This document shows positions 35,095 to 44,475 of a stretch of 64,000 nucleotides of DNA, piece after piece. This DNA comes from AAA164-E04 sp964342825 (lineage in GTDB: Bacteria; Verrucomicrobiota; Verrucomicrobiia; Limisphaerales; AAA164-E04): the NCBI GenBank assembly GCA_964342825.1, contig CAYFHO010000014.1, positions 1 through 64,000 on the forward strand, given 5' to 3'. Positions within the stretch are counted from its first letter, which is position 1. Each line of letters starts with the position of its first letter. A program made the translations under genes and the position numbers. The notes under the pieces were generated by a model. It did not search any database. It was given only the letters and a program-made list of their open reading frames with translations, and was not told the origin of the DNA.

Positions 35095-35201
35095 CAACGA
35101 TATGTAACTTTTTTTGCCGTTTTTCCCCTTATTTTTCAACTTTTTGCAACGAGGGTTTCAAAAACCTGCAGGCGGCGGATTAAAAGAAAACAGCGACTCT
35201 G

Positions 35202-35825
35202 TCATCCATGCGCCTGCTGGACATTTTTCACGAACCTGGCGATTTTGTCAGGACATTTCCGTCCAGGAGCAGATTCCACCCCGGAGGAAACATCGACGCC
35301 GAAGGGTTGAACTTCACCAATGGCTTCCTGAATGTTATCTGGGGTTAATCCGCCGGCAAGAAACAAGGGTTTGGCGTAGGGACGAATGCAGGAAAGTAGA
35401 TCCCATTGAAAAGAATGCCCGGTTCCTCCCCTCTCCCCAGGTTGATAACTGTCCACCAGCCAGGCATCCACGTCGAATGCCCTCAGGGCCTCGAGACTTT
35501 CAGCCCCACCGACTCGGAAGGCTTTCATGGTTTTGGCGGTAAACTGCTGACACCATTCGGGAGTCTCTTCCCCATGAAATTGCAGGACATCCAATCCGCA
35601 AGCCTCCTGTGCTTCAAGCACTTCATCCATGGAAGCATTCACAAACACCCCCACTTTGCTCACACATGGGGGAAGTAAGCGACATATGGTTGCCGCAGAA
35701 TGAATATCAATAAAACGTTTACTTGGTTCATAAAACATGAAACCAAGAGCATCCACACCGCAATCCACCGCACAATTTGCGTCTTCCAATCGGGTGATCC
35801 CGCAAATTTTGATGCGTGTTCTCAT
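35202..35825 (-). CDS. trpF: Phosphoribosylanthranilate isomerase
   Basis: A 207-residue TIM-barrel enzyme of tryptophan synthesis that carries out the Amadori rearrangement of phosphoribosylanthranilate. The N-terminal KICGITRLEDA holds the catalytic Cys8. LDVLQFHGEETPEW, the catalytic Asp in WLVDSYQPGERGGTG, the phosphate-binding LAGGLTPDN and GVDVSSGVESAPGRK follow. It is not beside other trp genes, a common scattering in this phylum. The 409-bp gap upstream (35826-36234) holds only a possible 57-residue gene. Confidence 0.97.
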   Translation of the reverse strand: MRTRIKICGITRLEDANCAVDCGVDALGFMFYEPSKRFIDIHSAATICRLLPPCVSKVGVFVNASMDEVLEAQEACGLDVLQFHGEETPEWCQQFTAKTMKAFRVGGAESLEALRAFDVDAWLVDSYQPGERGGTGHSFQWDLLSCIRPYAKPLFLAGGLTPDNIQEAIGEVQPFGVDVSSGVESAPGRKCPDKIARFVKNVQQAHG

Positions 35826-35937
35826 GGAGCAGATGAAGTCATTTCATGAATAAAGTGATTCAGGTTTAACCTCATGTATCTAGGTGGAGCGGAATCCAAG
35901 ATCTTGCACTACAAACCCATTCAGAAAGAATTGTTTA

Positions 35938-36111
35938 TCAGTTAAGACCGTTCAGGTTAAGCATTCGATCTATGACCTGGTCGGTGGTTTGAGTGGTTGA
36001 TTTGACTCTATCTCCAACTGCGCGTGCCACTTTCCCCGACGCATCGTTCGGTTTGATTCCAACAAAAGTTCTGACTGTATTTCCAATTTTCAAGATCCAA
36101 AGTTTCAACAT
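35938..36111 (-). CDS. Possible 57-residue small protein
   Basis: An open frame of 57 codons in the 409-bp gap between trpF and the next gene upstream. The peptide starts MLKLWILKIGNTV and continues as a basic, Val/Thr-rich amphipathic sequence ending MLNLNGLN. An alternative in-frame Met lies two codons upstream. There is no clear ribosome-binding site and I recognise no family. Amino-acid composition looks natural, with no low complexity, which is the main argument for it. It may be chance. Confidence 0.3.
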   Translation of the reverse strand: MLKLWILKIGNTVRTFVGIKPNDASGKVARAVGDRVKSTTQTTDQVIDRMLNLNGLN

Positions 36112-36234
36112 ACCCATACATACGACACAAATGTCACTTTGGTTACCTTTCTTTTATTAAATTTTTGTTATTTTGTGCGCACAGCTCAAATTCAAACGTG
36201 AAAACCCCAATACAGTAAGCATATCTCCTTTGGA

Positions 36235-36666
36235 TTAATTGATACGCCTGAACCACTCTGCATACAAACTGCGACCGAGCAGCAAGTCTGAAAACCAATA
36301 ATAATCCTGACCTCGAATAGTCTCAAATCGGAGGTGTCGCAGACTTGTTTGAAAGTAAGATGGGTCGATTAAATCCACGAGGGCTTTCAATGCATCATCG
36401 CACTCGGCTGCACCAGAACAAGCCGTCTCACGCAGGACAAGGCTATTATGATCTTCCGCAACAACTTCATAACGAGTTTTTTGCCGAAACCCGTCGATGT
36501 TGGTAGAGAGAAAACAAGCAGTGTATTTGATTTCCAAATGACCGAATATACGTCCCAATTTTCGTTTTCTTGCCAGGGAAGATTCCTTGTAACCTGGAAA
36601 ATTCGAGAAAGTTTTCTTTCGGTCAGATTTCCAGGTGCCCAATATTCTTTGATGCATCGGCCCCAT
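36235..36666 (-). CDS. Hypothetical protein, lipocalin-like
   Basis: A 143-residue soluble protein with no signal peptide or membrane segment. The opening ILGTWKSDRKKT resembles the GTW start of lipocalin-like and DUF-type stress proteins. The alternating hydrophobic strands after it (IKYTACFLST, RYEVVAEDHNSLVLRE) suggest a beta barrel. The end is helical and aromatic (YYWFSDLLLGRSLYAEWF). It lies 12 bp downstream of the large dehydrogenase/cytochrome gene, so it is probably cotranscribed with it. I do not recognise a named family. Confidence 0.6.
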   Translation of the reverse strand: MGPMHQRILGTWKSDRKKTFSNFPGYKESSLARKRKLGRIFGHLEIKYTACFLSTNIDGFRQKTRYEVVAEDHNSLVLRETACSGAAECDDALKALVDLIDPSYFQTSLRHLRFETIRGQDYYWFSDLLLGRSLYAEWFRRIN

Positions 36667-36678
36667 AGATATCTGAAG

Positions 36679-39360
36679 TTATTTTAACCCCTCCAGATAT
36701 GCAATCAGGTCCCGTACTTCGCTGACGCTCAAGTTGTCAATGAGGCCATCGGGCATGAGGGATCTCTTGCTGGCACGGTAATCCTGGACAGATTCGCCTT
36801 CGAAACGTTCCACTTGACCGGTTAAAGTTAAGAGTTCGATCGCTCCATTGGCTTTATGATCCAGTTGAAGGCCTTCATGGACCTCACCGTCCTTGGTCTC
36901 AACCTCCCATGCCTGATATTGAGGCGGAAATGCTTCGGATGGATTGAGAATGGATCGAAGGATTTGGAGCCGATCAACGGACTGCCCCAGGTTGCTAAGG
37001 TCCGGTCCAAGCAGTCCTCCCTGCCGGTGAATGGTATGGCACTGGATACAGCCTGCTCTCATGGAATGGAAAACATATTTACCGGCAGTATCGCTTCCAC
37101 CTTGCCCTACCCTTTGCGACCAATCGTGAAAAGAGTGCGGTCGATCAGGAATTCCTGCGTTGGATTTTTCACCTAAGCCCGTCAAATTGAATGTTAGCTG
37201 TTCGAGGAATGAAGTTGTCTTTTCATTGGCTTTTTCAATGGCGAGTCTTTCTTTCATCGCCGCAAGAACCGTTTCGTCATGCAGGTAGGGCTGCAGAACG
37301 CGGGCAGCAGCCAATTGAATTTCCGGCTCAGGGTCTTTGAGTAAAGGAACTAAGGCACTGGGATGTAAAATCGCTTGTCTGGCAATCCCATGCAACGACT
37401 CCAGCCTCAATGACAAGTTTGTATTTTGATTCAACGCCAATCCTTGCAAATGAAGCCTCACTTTATTTCCCCCAACGGGAGCCAGAAGACGGAGCACGGC
37501 GAATTGAATCGGGCTTGGAGAATTTTGGAGCCATTGAAGCAGCAACTCTTCTTTTTCAATGGCTGTATCCAGATCACACATCGAGATGGCGAGAGCGCGT
37601 GTGTAATCACTGAACTGGGGATTTTCTGCTATACTCCAAATCCGTTCCTGAGATACAGGTTTGATGAGTCGATTCGCTTTGGACTGAGTGCGCGTCTTCA
37701 TTCCTGAAACAACCTCCGAATTCAATCTCGCCTCACACGCCAGCACTAAATCCAACATGGATGAATCCAAGCCGGGTCTTGAAAGCACAGGTTGGAGCAA
37801 GGGGAGCAGATATTCCCGATTCGACTCTCCCATCCAGATGAGGCAAGCCTTAACCACTTGATCGGAATCGTCCATCAACCAGGATTTCCACTGAGACTCG
37901 GGGATAGTATTCCCCTTCCCACCAACCTGACAGGCCAACAGAGCACCAAGCCGCACCTCAGCAGAAGCAGCCTTCATCAGGTCACGCAAAATTTCATGAT
38001 TGGCGCTTGCAGCAAGTGCCATGACAGTCAAGTGACGTTCAAACGGATCTTTGGATTTCAAACCACTCGCATAATGGTTCGCGCCGTGTTTGGAGTCTTC
38101 GCTCAAGAAATCTTGAAGCCCCAACGCGAACCGATCTGACCCGGCATGTTTCCAGTAGGATTGAGGACTTAAAGCTTCAAAGGATTGGACAGGAGTCAAT
38201 TTCCAAATACGTCCACGGCCGTGATTGGGATAATCCACCAGCACCCAGTCGGTGATGTAAATATTACCATTCAGGTCAGCATCAATGGCAACAGGACGAA
38301 AATCTTTCGGGCCAGACATCCATACCGAGGTATTTCTTGCTTTGAGTGAAATCCCAGAAGTTCCCACATCATGCAACTCGATGGTGTTTTCATTCCAAAC
38401 AGTGGTCAAAACTCCAATGCTCTCATCTGGAAAGGTTCTCACTCTTCGTAAATCCATCAAACCAGATGGGGCTTCCCCGGTTCCACTGATGAATGGAAGC
38501 GTTCCCGGAAGTTCACCATTCCAAGCCTGAAAAGGATGATTCCCTCCACCTCCATATGCCGACTTGTAACCGTAGTCTCCCCCCTGTACGACATGAACCA
38601 ATCGATTGGGGCCACGTGCATCAGGATCATTATCCACACAAAAAAGTCGACCATCCAAATCAAACTCAATATCAAATGGATTCCAGAAACCGATTGCAAA
38701 AGATTCCAATTGAGAACCATCCAACCGACAACGAATTACTTGCCCCCCATCACCAAATCCCTCCAGGAAAGATTGGTCTGTTCCTTCGATTCGATAAGCA
38801 ACGGATCCATTATTTCCCCTGGAAATGTAAAGCCATCCATCATTGCCCAAAGTAATACCCAACAAGCAACTGTGGGCATATTTATTGTCCGTGTGAACTT
38901 TGATCAGCCTCACGCGATGCTCGTAGGAGCCGTCTAGATCTCGATCTTCCAAACGCCAGACTTCCCTCGCACACACCACGAAAAGCTCTCCACTCTTGGA
39001 AACAACCAGATTCATCGCCGCTTCAAAACCCTGAGCGGCAATGCGTGTATTGTCAGCTCGACCATCGTTATCCTGATCTTGAAAAACCTTGATGACATCC
39101 CCTTTGGGCCCCCGGTAATCAGTGGGTGGATGATGTGTATGGGATTCAATGACAAAAACCTGACCGCGATCATCCACACACATACCAATAGGCGTAACGA
39201 TTTCGGGATCGGAAGCAAACAAATGAACCTTCCAGTTAGGATCATGAATACGGACTTCCTGCCCACGACTGCTGCCACAAATCAAAACCACCAACAAAAA
39301 CCACATGAGTGTTGAGGAGCACGAAACCGAACGAACGGATTGTCGATGACACATAATCAA
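36679..39360 (-). CDS. PVC-type membrane-bound dehydrogenase with HEAT repeats and cytochrome c domain
   Basis: An 893-residue exported protein. A signal peptide (about residues 15-33) is followed by a GDH/PQQ-type propeller domain (about 45-390, with IGMCVDDRGQVFVIESH and TDWVLVDYPNHGRGRIWKL). A HEAT-like helical region spans about 400-740. A C-terminal cytochrome c domain has the haem site CIQCH at 771-775 (with GPDLSNLG after it). This architecture is characteristic of Planctomycetota and Verrucomicrobiota. The proteins are thought to oxidise sugars or polyols and pass electrons to the attached haem, but no substrate is established. It lies 3 bp downstream of a TIM-barrel isomerase gene. 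A shared operon with the DMGDH-like gene further upstream is likely. Confidence 0.9.
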   Translation of the reverse strand: MIMCHRQSVRSVSCSSTLMWFLLVVLICGSSRGQEVRIHDPNWKVHLFASDPEIVTPIGMCVDDRGQVFVIESHTHHPPTDYRGPKGDVIKVFQDQDNDGRADNTRIAAQGFEAAMNLVVSKSGELFVVCAREVWRLEDRDLDGSYEHRVRLIKVHTDNKYAHSCLLGITLGNDGWLYISRGNNGSVAYRIEGTDQSFLEGFGDGGQVIRCRLDGSQLESFAIGFWNPFDIEFDLDGRLFCVDNDPDARGPNRLVHVVQGGDYGYKSAYGGGGNHPFQAWNGELPGTLPFISGTGEAPSGLMDLRRVRTFPDESIGVLTTVWNENTIELHDVGTSGISLKARNTSVWMSGPKDFRPVAIDADLNGNIYITDWVLVDYPNHGRGRIWKLTPVQSFEALSPQSYWKHAGSDRFALGLQDFLSEDSKHGANHYASGLKSKDPFERHLTVMALAASANHEILRDLMKAASAEVRLGALLACQVGGKGNTIPESQWKSWLMDDSDQVVKACLIWMGESNREYLLPLLQPVLSRPGLDSSMLDLVLACEARLNSEVVSGMKTRTQSKANRLIKPVSQERIWSIAENPQFSDYTRALAISMCDLDTAIEKEELLLQWLQNSPSPIQFAVLRLLAPVGGNKVRLHLQGLALNQNTNLSLRLESLHGIARQAILHPSALVPLLKDPEPEIQLAAARVLQPYLHDETVLAAMKERLAIEKANEKTTSFLEQLTFNLTGLGEKSNAGIPDRPHSFHDWSQRVGQGGSDTAGKYVFHSMRAGCIQCHTIHRQGGLLGPDLSNLGQSVDRLQILRSILNPSEAFPPQYQAWEVETKDGEVHEGLQLDHKANGAIELLTLTGQVERFEGESVQDYRASKRSLMPDGLIDNLSVSEVRDLIAYLEGLK

Positions 39361-39363
39361 TAA

Positions 39364-40278
39364 TTATTTGAAGGAGGAGCTTGATTGATAGGGTGAAAAA
39401 AGATTCCAGGCATTCGTCAGGTTTTGAACCAAAGGTTCGCGGGGCTCACGCCAAGCCTGCTCGATGACGAGGTAACCCGAGTAACCACTCGAAATCAGGT
39501 GATCCAAAAAACCTTTAAAATCGGTAACCCCTTGACCGAATACAACAGTGTCATGGCCGGCCCCGCGCTGACGACAATCTTTCAAATCCACATGAAGGAT
39601 CCGGTCCTTGAAGCGATTGATCACCTCCAACAGATCCACGTTAACCCCTTCAAAATGTCCGGTATCGAGGCACATACCGACATTGGGTGAATCGATTTTT
39701 TCAAAAATGGCCTCATAGTCCTCCATGCGTTCCAGGACATTGTTCGCATGATTTTCGAGCACTAAAAGTTTCCCCATCGATTCCGCTGCAGGTGCCAATT
39801 CCTTGAGCACTTTAATCAAAGATTCAAGACCACCTTGTGTTCCCCGGCGTGCGCCGGTGCATTTGACAATATCACAACCCATCTGCTGACATCCGTGCAT
39901 CAAAGTCAGCTTGTGAGAAATGTCCTTGATGATCCCTGAATTGCCTTCACCCCCAAATCCACTCCCCTGAAGTGAAATCGGCTTGAGTCCGGATATGTCG
40001 CAACGTTTCTTTAAATCTTCAAGGTACCGAGGCGTGATTGTCTCGGGATACCAGAGATTAAACTCCACATTTTTAAAGGGAGTTTGAGGGATCAGTCGAA
40101 AGGAAGGCTCATGACGATGATGACCAAATCCATCAACACAAATGGTGGCTACCGCAAGTTCAATTCGTTTGGTGGATTTGATGCCTGAGTTGGAATCTGC
40201 GGCATTCACAGGCACTTTGGAAACAAGCGTGGAACCCATAGCGACGGCCGTGGTTTTGAGAAAAGATCGACGTTTCAT
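39364..40278 (-). CDS. Exported sugar phosphate isomerase/epimerase-like TIM-barrel protein
   Basis: A 304-residue xylose-isomerase-like TIM barrel (AP_endonuc_2 family). The N-terminus MKRRSFLKTTAVAMG is a twin-arginine signal. Metal-ligand regions are visible in LLVLENHANN, VGMCLDTGHFEG, ILHVDLKD and YLVIEQAW. Such proteins isomerise or epimerise sugars or oxidise them with partners. It sits 3 bp upstream of the PVC dehydrogenase gene and 46 bp after the flavoprotein gene, so the three probably form one operon. The exact substrate is unknown. Confidence 0.87.
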   Translation of the reverse strand: MKRRSFLKTTAVAMGSTLVSKVPVNAADSNSGIKSTKRIELAVATICVDGFGHHRHEPSFRLIPQTPFKNVEFNLWYPETITPRYLEDLKKRCDISGLKPISLQGSGFGGEGNSGIIKDISHKLTLMHGCQQMGCDIVKCTGARRGTQGGLESLIKVLKELAPAAESMGKLLVLENHANNVLERMEDYEAIFEKIDSPNVGMCLDTGHFEGVNVDLLEVINRFKDRILHVDLKDCRQRGAGHDTVVFGQGVTDFKGFLDHLISSGYSGYLVIEQAWREPREPLVQNLTNAWNLFSPYQSSSSFK

Positions 40279-40324
40279 GAACTTGATTGGTTAATAGAAT
40301 GGTAAAAAGGAATCTGAAGGCAAT

Positions 40325-42754
40325 TCAAGCAAGCGGAGCTTTCAAATGAACCTTCGCCTCAGCCATTTGATTTCCAACTTTGATCGCATAACTCCCGTCA
40401 CGGACAAAACCGCGGTCCACTCCATCCTTGTGACGCACATACCCCATGGCAATCCCAGCTTTCACCGAATGCCCCCAGGAACCTGAGGTGGTGTATCCCA
40501 CAACTTCACCATTGCGATAAATGATTTCGCCACCCCATAACGTGAGCTCGGGATCCTTGAGTGTAAAAATAGCCAGGCGCTTTCGGAGAGGATTGGATTT
40601 CAACTTAAGCAAAGATTCTTGTCCTAAAAATCCTGGCTCTTTTTCCCAATCCACAGCAAAACTTAAACCAGCCTCAAGCGGATTGTCATCCGGGGAAAGT
40701 TCATGTCCCCACGCTCGAAATCCTTTTTCCAACCTTAAAGAATTGATCGCATAGTGACCTGCCAACTGAATCGAATGATCTTGGCCTCGTCGAATTAAAG
40801 AGTCGAACACACCTGACATTTGATCCATACCGACATGCAACTCCCAACCCAACTCACCCATGTAGGAAAGTCGAAGTGCCAGGACGGAGTGTTGACCTAT
40901 CGAAATCTCCTGACACGTTCCAAAGGGAAAAGAATCGTCTGCAAGGTCTGCATCCGTTAATGGTTGGAGAAAGTCTCTCGCCTCCGGTCCCATCACACTC
41001 AGCACCCCCATTCCTGCGCTCACATCTGTCAATGAAACCTGCATTCCCTTTGGAATATTCCGGATTATCCAGTTGGCATCGTGAACTGCTTGAGCAGAAG
41101 CCGTCACAATGTAATACTCATCATCAGCTAACCGAACCGCTGTGAAATCGGATTCAAAACCTCCATGCTTGTTGAACATACCGGTGTAAACTGCCTTGTG
41201 TACGGGAACGTCCATGTTATTACCGCAAACATGCTGCATGACGGCACAGGCATCTTTGCCTTTGATCCTTAATTTTGCGAAGCTCGATTGATCAAATAAA
41301 GCCACACGCTCCCGAGTGGCTAGGTGTTCCCTGCCGTGGTTTTCAAACCAGTTTTGTTTCCCGAACGAGTAATGAACCTTTGCTTGGTCGGGTGAAGAAG
41401 CAAACCAATTGGGACGTTCCCAACCGGCTTTGGAACCGAAGCTGGCACCTGCTTCTTTCAGTCGATCATGGATGGGAGTGTTACGAATGTTTCGCCCTGT
41501 CTCCATTTCCCGATTCGGCCATGCCATCTGATAATGAAGCCCGAGGACCTCCGTAATCCGGTCTCTTAAAAAAGAACGATTGTTTGCCCATCGCCCAAAA
41601 CGGCGAATATCAACCGCCCACAAATCCATGGTGGGTTCGCCTTCACACATCCACTCAGCCAGATATTTACCGGCACCACCCGCACAAGCGATACCAGCGG
41701 AATTAAATCCGGCAGCGACAAACAAACCTCTCAACTCGGGTGTTTCGCCCAGCAGAAATTGATTGTCAGGAGTAAAACTCTCCGGCCCATTGACGAACTT
41801 CTCGTAACCGGCCGCTTTCAAACTGGGGATTCGATACTCCCCGGCTCGTAAGGGTTCTTGATATTTTTCCCAATCGTCTTCCAGTAATTGGAAAGAGAAA
41901 TCAGAAGGAATAGGATCCTGCAGCCAAGGTTTTGTATATTTTTGAAATGCTCCCAAAACAACGGCGTTTCCCTCACCTCGGAAATAGATGGTTGCATCCG
42001 GATCACGTCCGCAAGGAAGTTCGTCAAAAGCTCCTTCAATGGGGTTGGAAACCACATAGTGGTGTTCGACGGGAGCCAAAGGAATGGAAACTCCGCAAGT
42101 GGAACCAAGCTGTCGCGACCACATTCCACAAGCCAGCACCACGTACTCTGCCTCAATCTTTCCATGGTTGGTCAGAACTCCAGATACCCTTCCCTTTTGA
42201 TGAAGAATTTGGAGAGTTTCAACATTCTCGCAAATCCTGGCCCCGCGTTGCTGCGCTCCTTTTGCCAATGCAATTGCCGTTTCCTTCGGAATGACCTTTC
42301 CATCTCCGGGTAACCAGACAGCCCCAAGTATGTCATCTGTCCTGATCAGAGGCCATTTTTCTTCCGCTTCACCCGCACTGATCATGTCTGCCTGAACTCC
42401 AAGGTATTCTGCCATGGCAGCGGTTCGGTAGAGCTGCGTCATGCGCTCCTTACTAGAGGCCACCACCAGACTTCCAACCTGTTTCCATCCAGTTGAGTGA
42501 CCCGTTTCAGCCTCCAATCCTGCATAAAGCTCGGCGCTGTACTGATTGATCTTTGTCAGACTATTGGAAGTACGCAGGCGCCCAACCATTCCGGCAGCGT
42601 GCCAAGTCGTACCTCCCGCCAGAGCTTTCTGTTCAAGAAGCACCACATCCGAAAAGCCAAGCTTGGTTAAATGATAAGCAACACTACAGCCCGCAATACC
42701 GCCCCCCACCACAACAACCTGAGCCGAGGACGGAATAGATGATGAAAATTCCAT
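40325..42754 (-). CDS. Dimethylglycine/sarcosine dehydrogenase-like flavoprotein
   Basis: An 809-residue protein. The N-terminal DAO domain has the FAD-binding VVVVGGGIAGCSVAYHL and the GTTWHAAG motif, whose His52 carries covalent FAD in dimethylglycine and sarcosine dehydrogenases. A central FAO_M-type linker is followed by a C-terminal GcvT-like folate-binding domain (about 430-800) ending with the GCV_T C-terminal barrel. These enzymes demethylate N-methylated glycines and transfer the methyl group as formaldehyde to tetrahydrofolate. No signal peptide is present, so it is cytoplasmic. It is divergent from the sulfatase gene and upstream of two exported enzymes. Betaine or choline breakdown is plausible, but no other genes of that pathway are in the window. 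Confidence 0.88.
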   Translation of the reverse strand: MEFSSSIPSSAQVVVVGGGIAGCSVAYHLTKLGFSDVVLLEQKALAGGTTWHAAGMVGRLRTSNSLTKINQYSAELYAGLEAETGHSTGWKQVGSLVVASSKERMTQLYRTAAMAEYLGVQADMISAGEAEEKWPLIRTDDILGAVWLPGDGKVIPKETAIALAKGAQQRGARICENVETLQILHQKGRVSGVLTNHGKIEAEYVVLACGMWSRQLGSTCGVSIPLAPVEHHYVVSNPIEGAFDELPCGRDPDATIYFRGEGNAVVLGAFQKYTKPWLQDPIPSDFSFQLLEDDWEKYQEPLRAGEYRIPSLKAAGYEKFVNGPESFTPDNQFLLGETPELRGLFVAAGFNSAGIACAGGAGKYLAEWMCEGEPTMDLWAVDIRRFGRWANNRSFLRDRITEVLGLHYQMAWPNREMETGRNIRNTPIHDRLKEAGASFGSKAGWERPNWFASSPDQAKVHYSFGKQNWFENHGREHLATRERVALFDQSSFAKLRIKGKDACAVMQHVCGNNMDVPVHKAVYTGMFNKHGGFESDFTAVRLADDEYYIVTASAQAVHDANWIIRNIPKGMQVSLTDVSAGMGVLSVMGPEARDFLQPLTDADLADDSFPFGTCQEISIGQHSVLALRLSYMGELGWELHVGMDQMSGVFDSLIRRGQDHSIQLAGHYAINSLRLEKGFRAWGHELSPDDNPLEAGLSFAVDWEKEPGFLGQESLLKLKSNPLRKRLAIFTLKDPELTLWGGEIIYRNGEVVGYTTSGSWGHSVKAGIAMGYVRHKDGVDRGFVRDGSYAIKVGNQMAEAKVHLKAPLA

Positions 42755-42885
42755 CCCAAAAATCTACAACGATCCAGTCATCAACCTCAACCGCCCTTTC
42801 ATTGGGGGTCAGTCCCAACTATTGATACTTTTTAAACTGCATTCCAGACTCGCTCCCCTGCTCGATTTCTTGCAAAGTACAAATC

Positions 42886-44385
42886 ATGCGCTTTATCCAC
42901 TCCATTTTCGGAACACTTGCCGTGGTGTTGCTTGCGAATTCATCGCCTGTTCATGCTGCGGATCGGCCTAATATTATCCTTATCATTGCAGACGACTTGG
43001 CGTGGGACGACAGCGAACCGTATGGACATCCCACCATCCGAACACCAAATCTGACTCGAATGGCCAAGTCCGGCATGCGATTCGATCGAGCTTTTCTAAC
43101 CATCAGTTCTTGCAGCGCGAGTCGATCGAGCCTCATTACCTGTAAATATCCACATCGCACCGATGCCGAACAGTTACATTGGCCGCTACCTGGAAACCAA
43201 GTGACTTTTGTGGAATTGTTGCGCAGATCCGGGTACTGGACAGCCGCAGCTGGTAAATGGCATTTGGGTAACGAAATCAAAGATCGATTTGACCGTGTTT
43301 GGGAAGTCGATACTTCAGGTTTTCAACTTCCATCTGGCAAAGCCGGGGAAACAGGGAAGTTTCAAGAAACAGCCATTGGGGACGCCAGGAGCGGATGCGC
43401 CGATTGGTTAACCGCCTTGAATGCTCGTCCGAAGGATCAACCGTTTTTTCTTTGGCTTGCTGCCCTGGATCCACATCGACCCTATGACGAAGGCATCCTG
43501 GAAAACCCCCACAAACCTGAGGACGTTATTTTACCACCCTATGTGCCCGACACACCCGAAGTTCCTAAAGATATGGCACTTTATTACGATGAAGCCACCC
43601 GCTTGGATCGATTCATCGGCAAAGTCATGGATGCATTGGAGGATCAGAGGATTGCGAAAAATACATTGATTGTCTTTATCAGCGACAATGGCCGCCCTTT
43701 CCCAAGGGACAAAACCACACTTTATGACAGTGGAATTCGGACCCCCATGTTTGCTGTATGGCCCCAAAAAATCGAACCTCATTCTATTTGCAAAGAAATG
43801 CTGAGCTCCATTGATCTTGGAGTTGGTTTTCTGGAACTTGCAGGAATTCCCATCCCGCAAGACATGGATGGCCAATCCTTTGCCCCTTTATTGAGCAACC
43901 CAAGACAAGCCATCCGAAATTACTGTTTTGCTGAAAAACACTGGCATGACTACGAAGACCACTCAAGGGCGGTAAGGTCTCACCGCTACAAATATATCCT
44001 CAATGATTATCATGATCTCCCCATGACTCCCCCGGCGGATGCGGTGAGAGGGCCGGTATTTCAAACCATGCTGAAACTCCATGAAGCTGGCAAACTTGAA
44101 TCACATCAACAGCAGTGCCTCGCCCTCCCGCGTCCCAAAGAAGAACTATATGATCTCGTCAAAGATCCACACGAGATCAACAACCTTGCAAACAACCCGG
44201 CATACCAGACCGTGTTGCAGAAACACCGACAAGTCATGCAAACCTGGAGGCAAGCCACACAAGACAGAATTCCATCTGTTCGAACCCCTGATGAATTCGA
44301 CCGCCGAACCGGGGGCGTCACCCCCGCTCGCATACGCCCACGCCCATCAAAGGCGGAAATGATGAAGACCATCCTTAAGCCATAA
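42886..44385 (+). CDS. Exported type I sulfatase
   Basis: A 499-residue arylsulfatase-fold enzyme with a Sec signal peptide (residues 1-24, ending VHAA). The metal-binding Asp pair is IADD (34-37). The formylglycine motif is C76-S-A-S-R80 followed by SSL, that is C-x-A-x-R rather than the commoner C-x-P-x-R. AAGKWHLG and FISDNGRPFPRDK are further conserved blocks. The overall sequence resembles heparan N-sulfatase-like members (S1_8 group). Sulfatases are abundant in marine Verrucomicrobiota that degrade algal sulfated glycans. Maturation needs a formylglycine-generating enzyme or anSME, not found here. The gene is alone, 90 bp before a methyltransferase. Confidence 0.92.
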   Translation: MRFIHSIFGTLAVVLLANSSPVHAADRPNIILIIADDLAWDDSEPYGHPTIRTPNLTRMAKSGMRFDRAFLTISSCSASRSSLITCKYPHRTDAEQLHWPLPGNQVTFVELLRRSGYWTAAAGKWHLGNEIKDRFDRVWEVDTSGFQLPSGKAGETGKFQETAIGDARSGCADWLTALNARPKDQPFFLWLAALDPHRPYDEGILENPHKPEDVILPPYVPDTPEVPKDMALYYDEATRLDRFIGKVMDALEDQRIAKNTLIVFISDNGRPFPRDKTTLYDSGIRTPMFAVWPQKIEPHSICKEMLSSIDLGVGFLELAGIPIPQDMDGQSFAPLLSNPRQAIRNYCFAEKHWHDYEDHSRAVRSHRYKYILNDYHDLPMTPPADAVRGPVFQTMLKLHEAGKLESHQQQCLALPRPKEELYDLVKDPHEINNLANNPAYQTVLQKHRQVMQTWRQATQDRIPSVRTPDEFDRRTGGVTPARIRPRPSKAEMMKTILKP

Positions 44386-44475
44386 TGAGATTCCAAACTT
44401 GCAATTTCAAAAGGATAATGTCCATTAACTGAACCACGTAAAACAACAGGGAATACTCCCATTCAACATTGCCTC

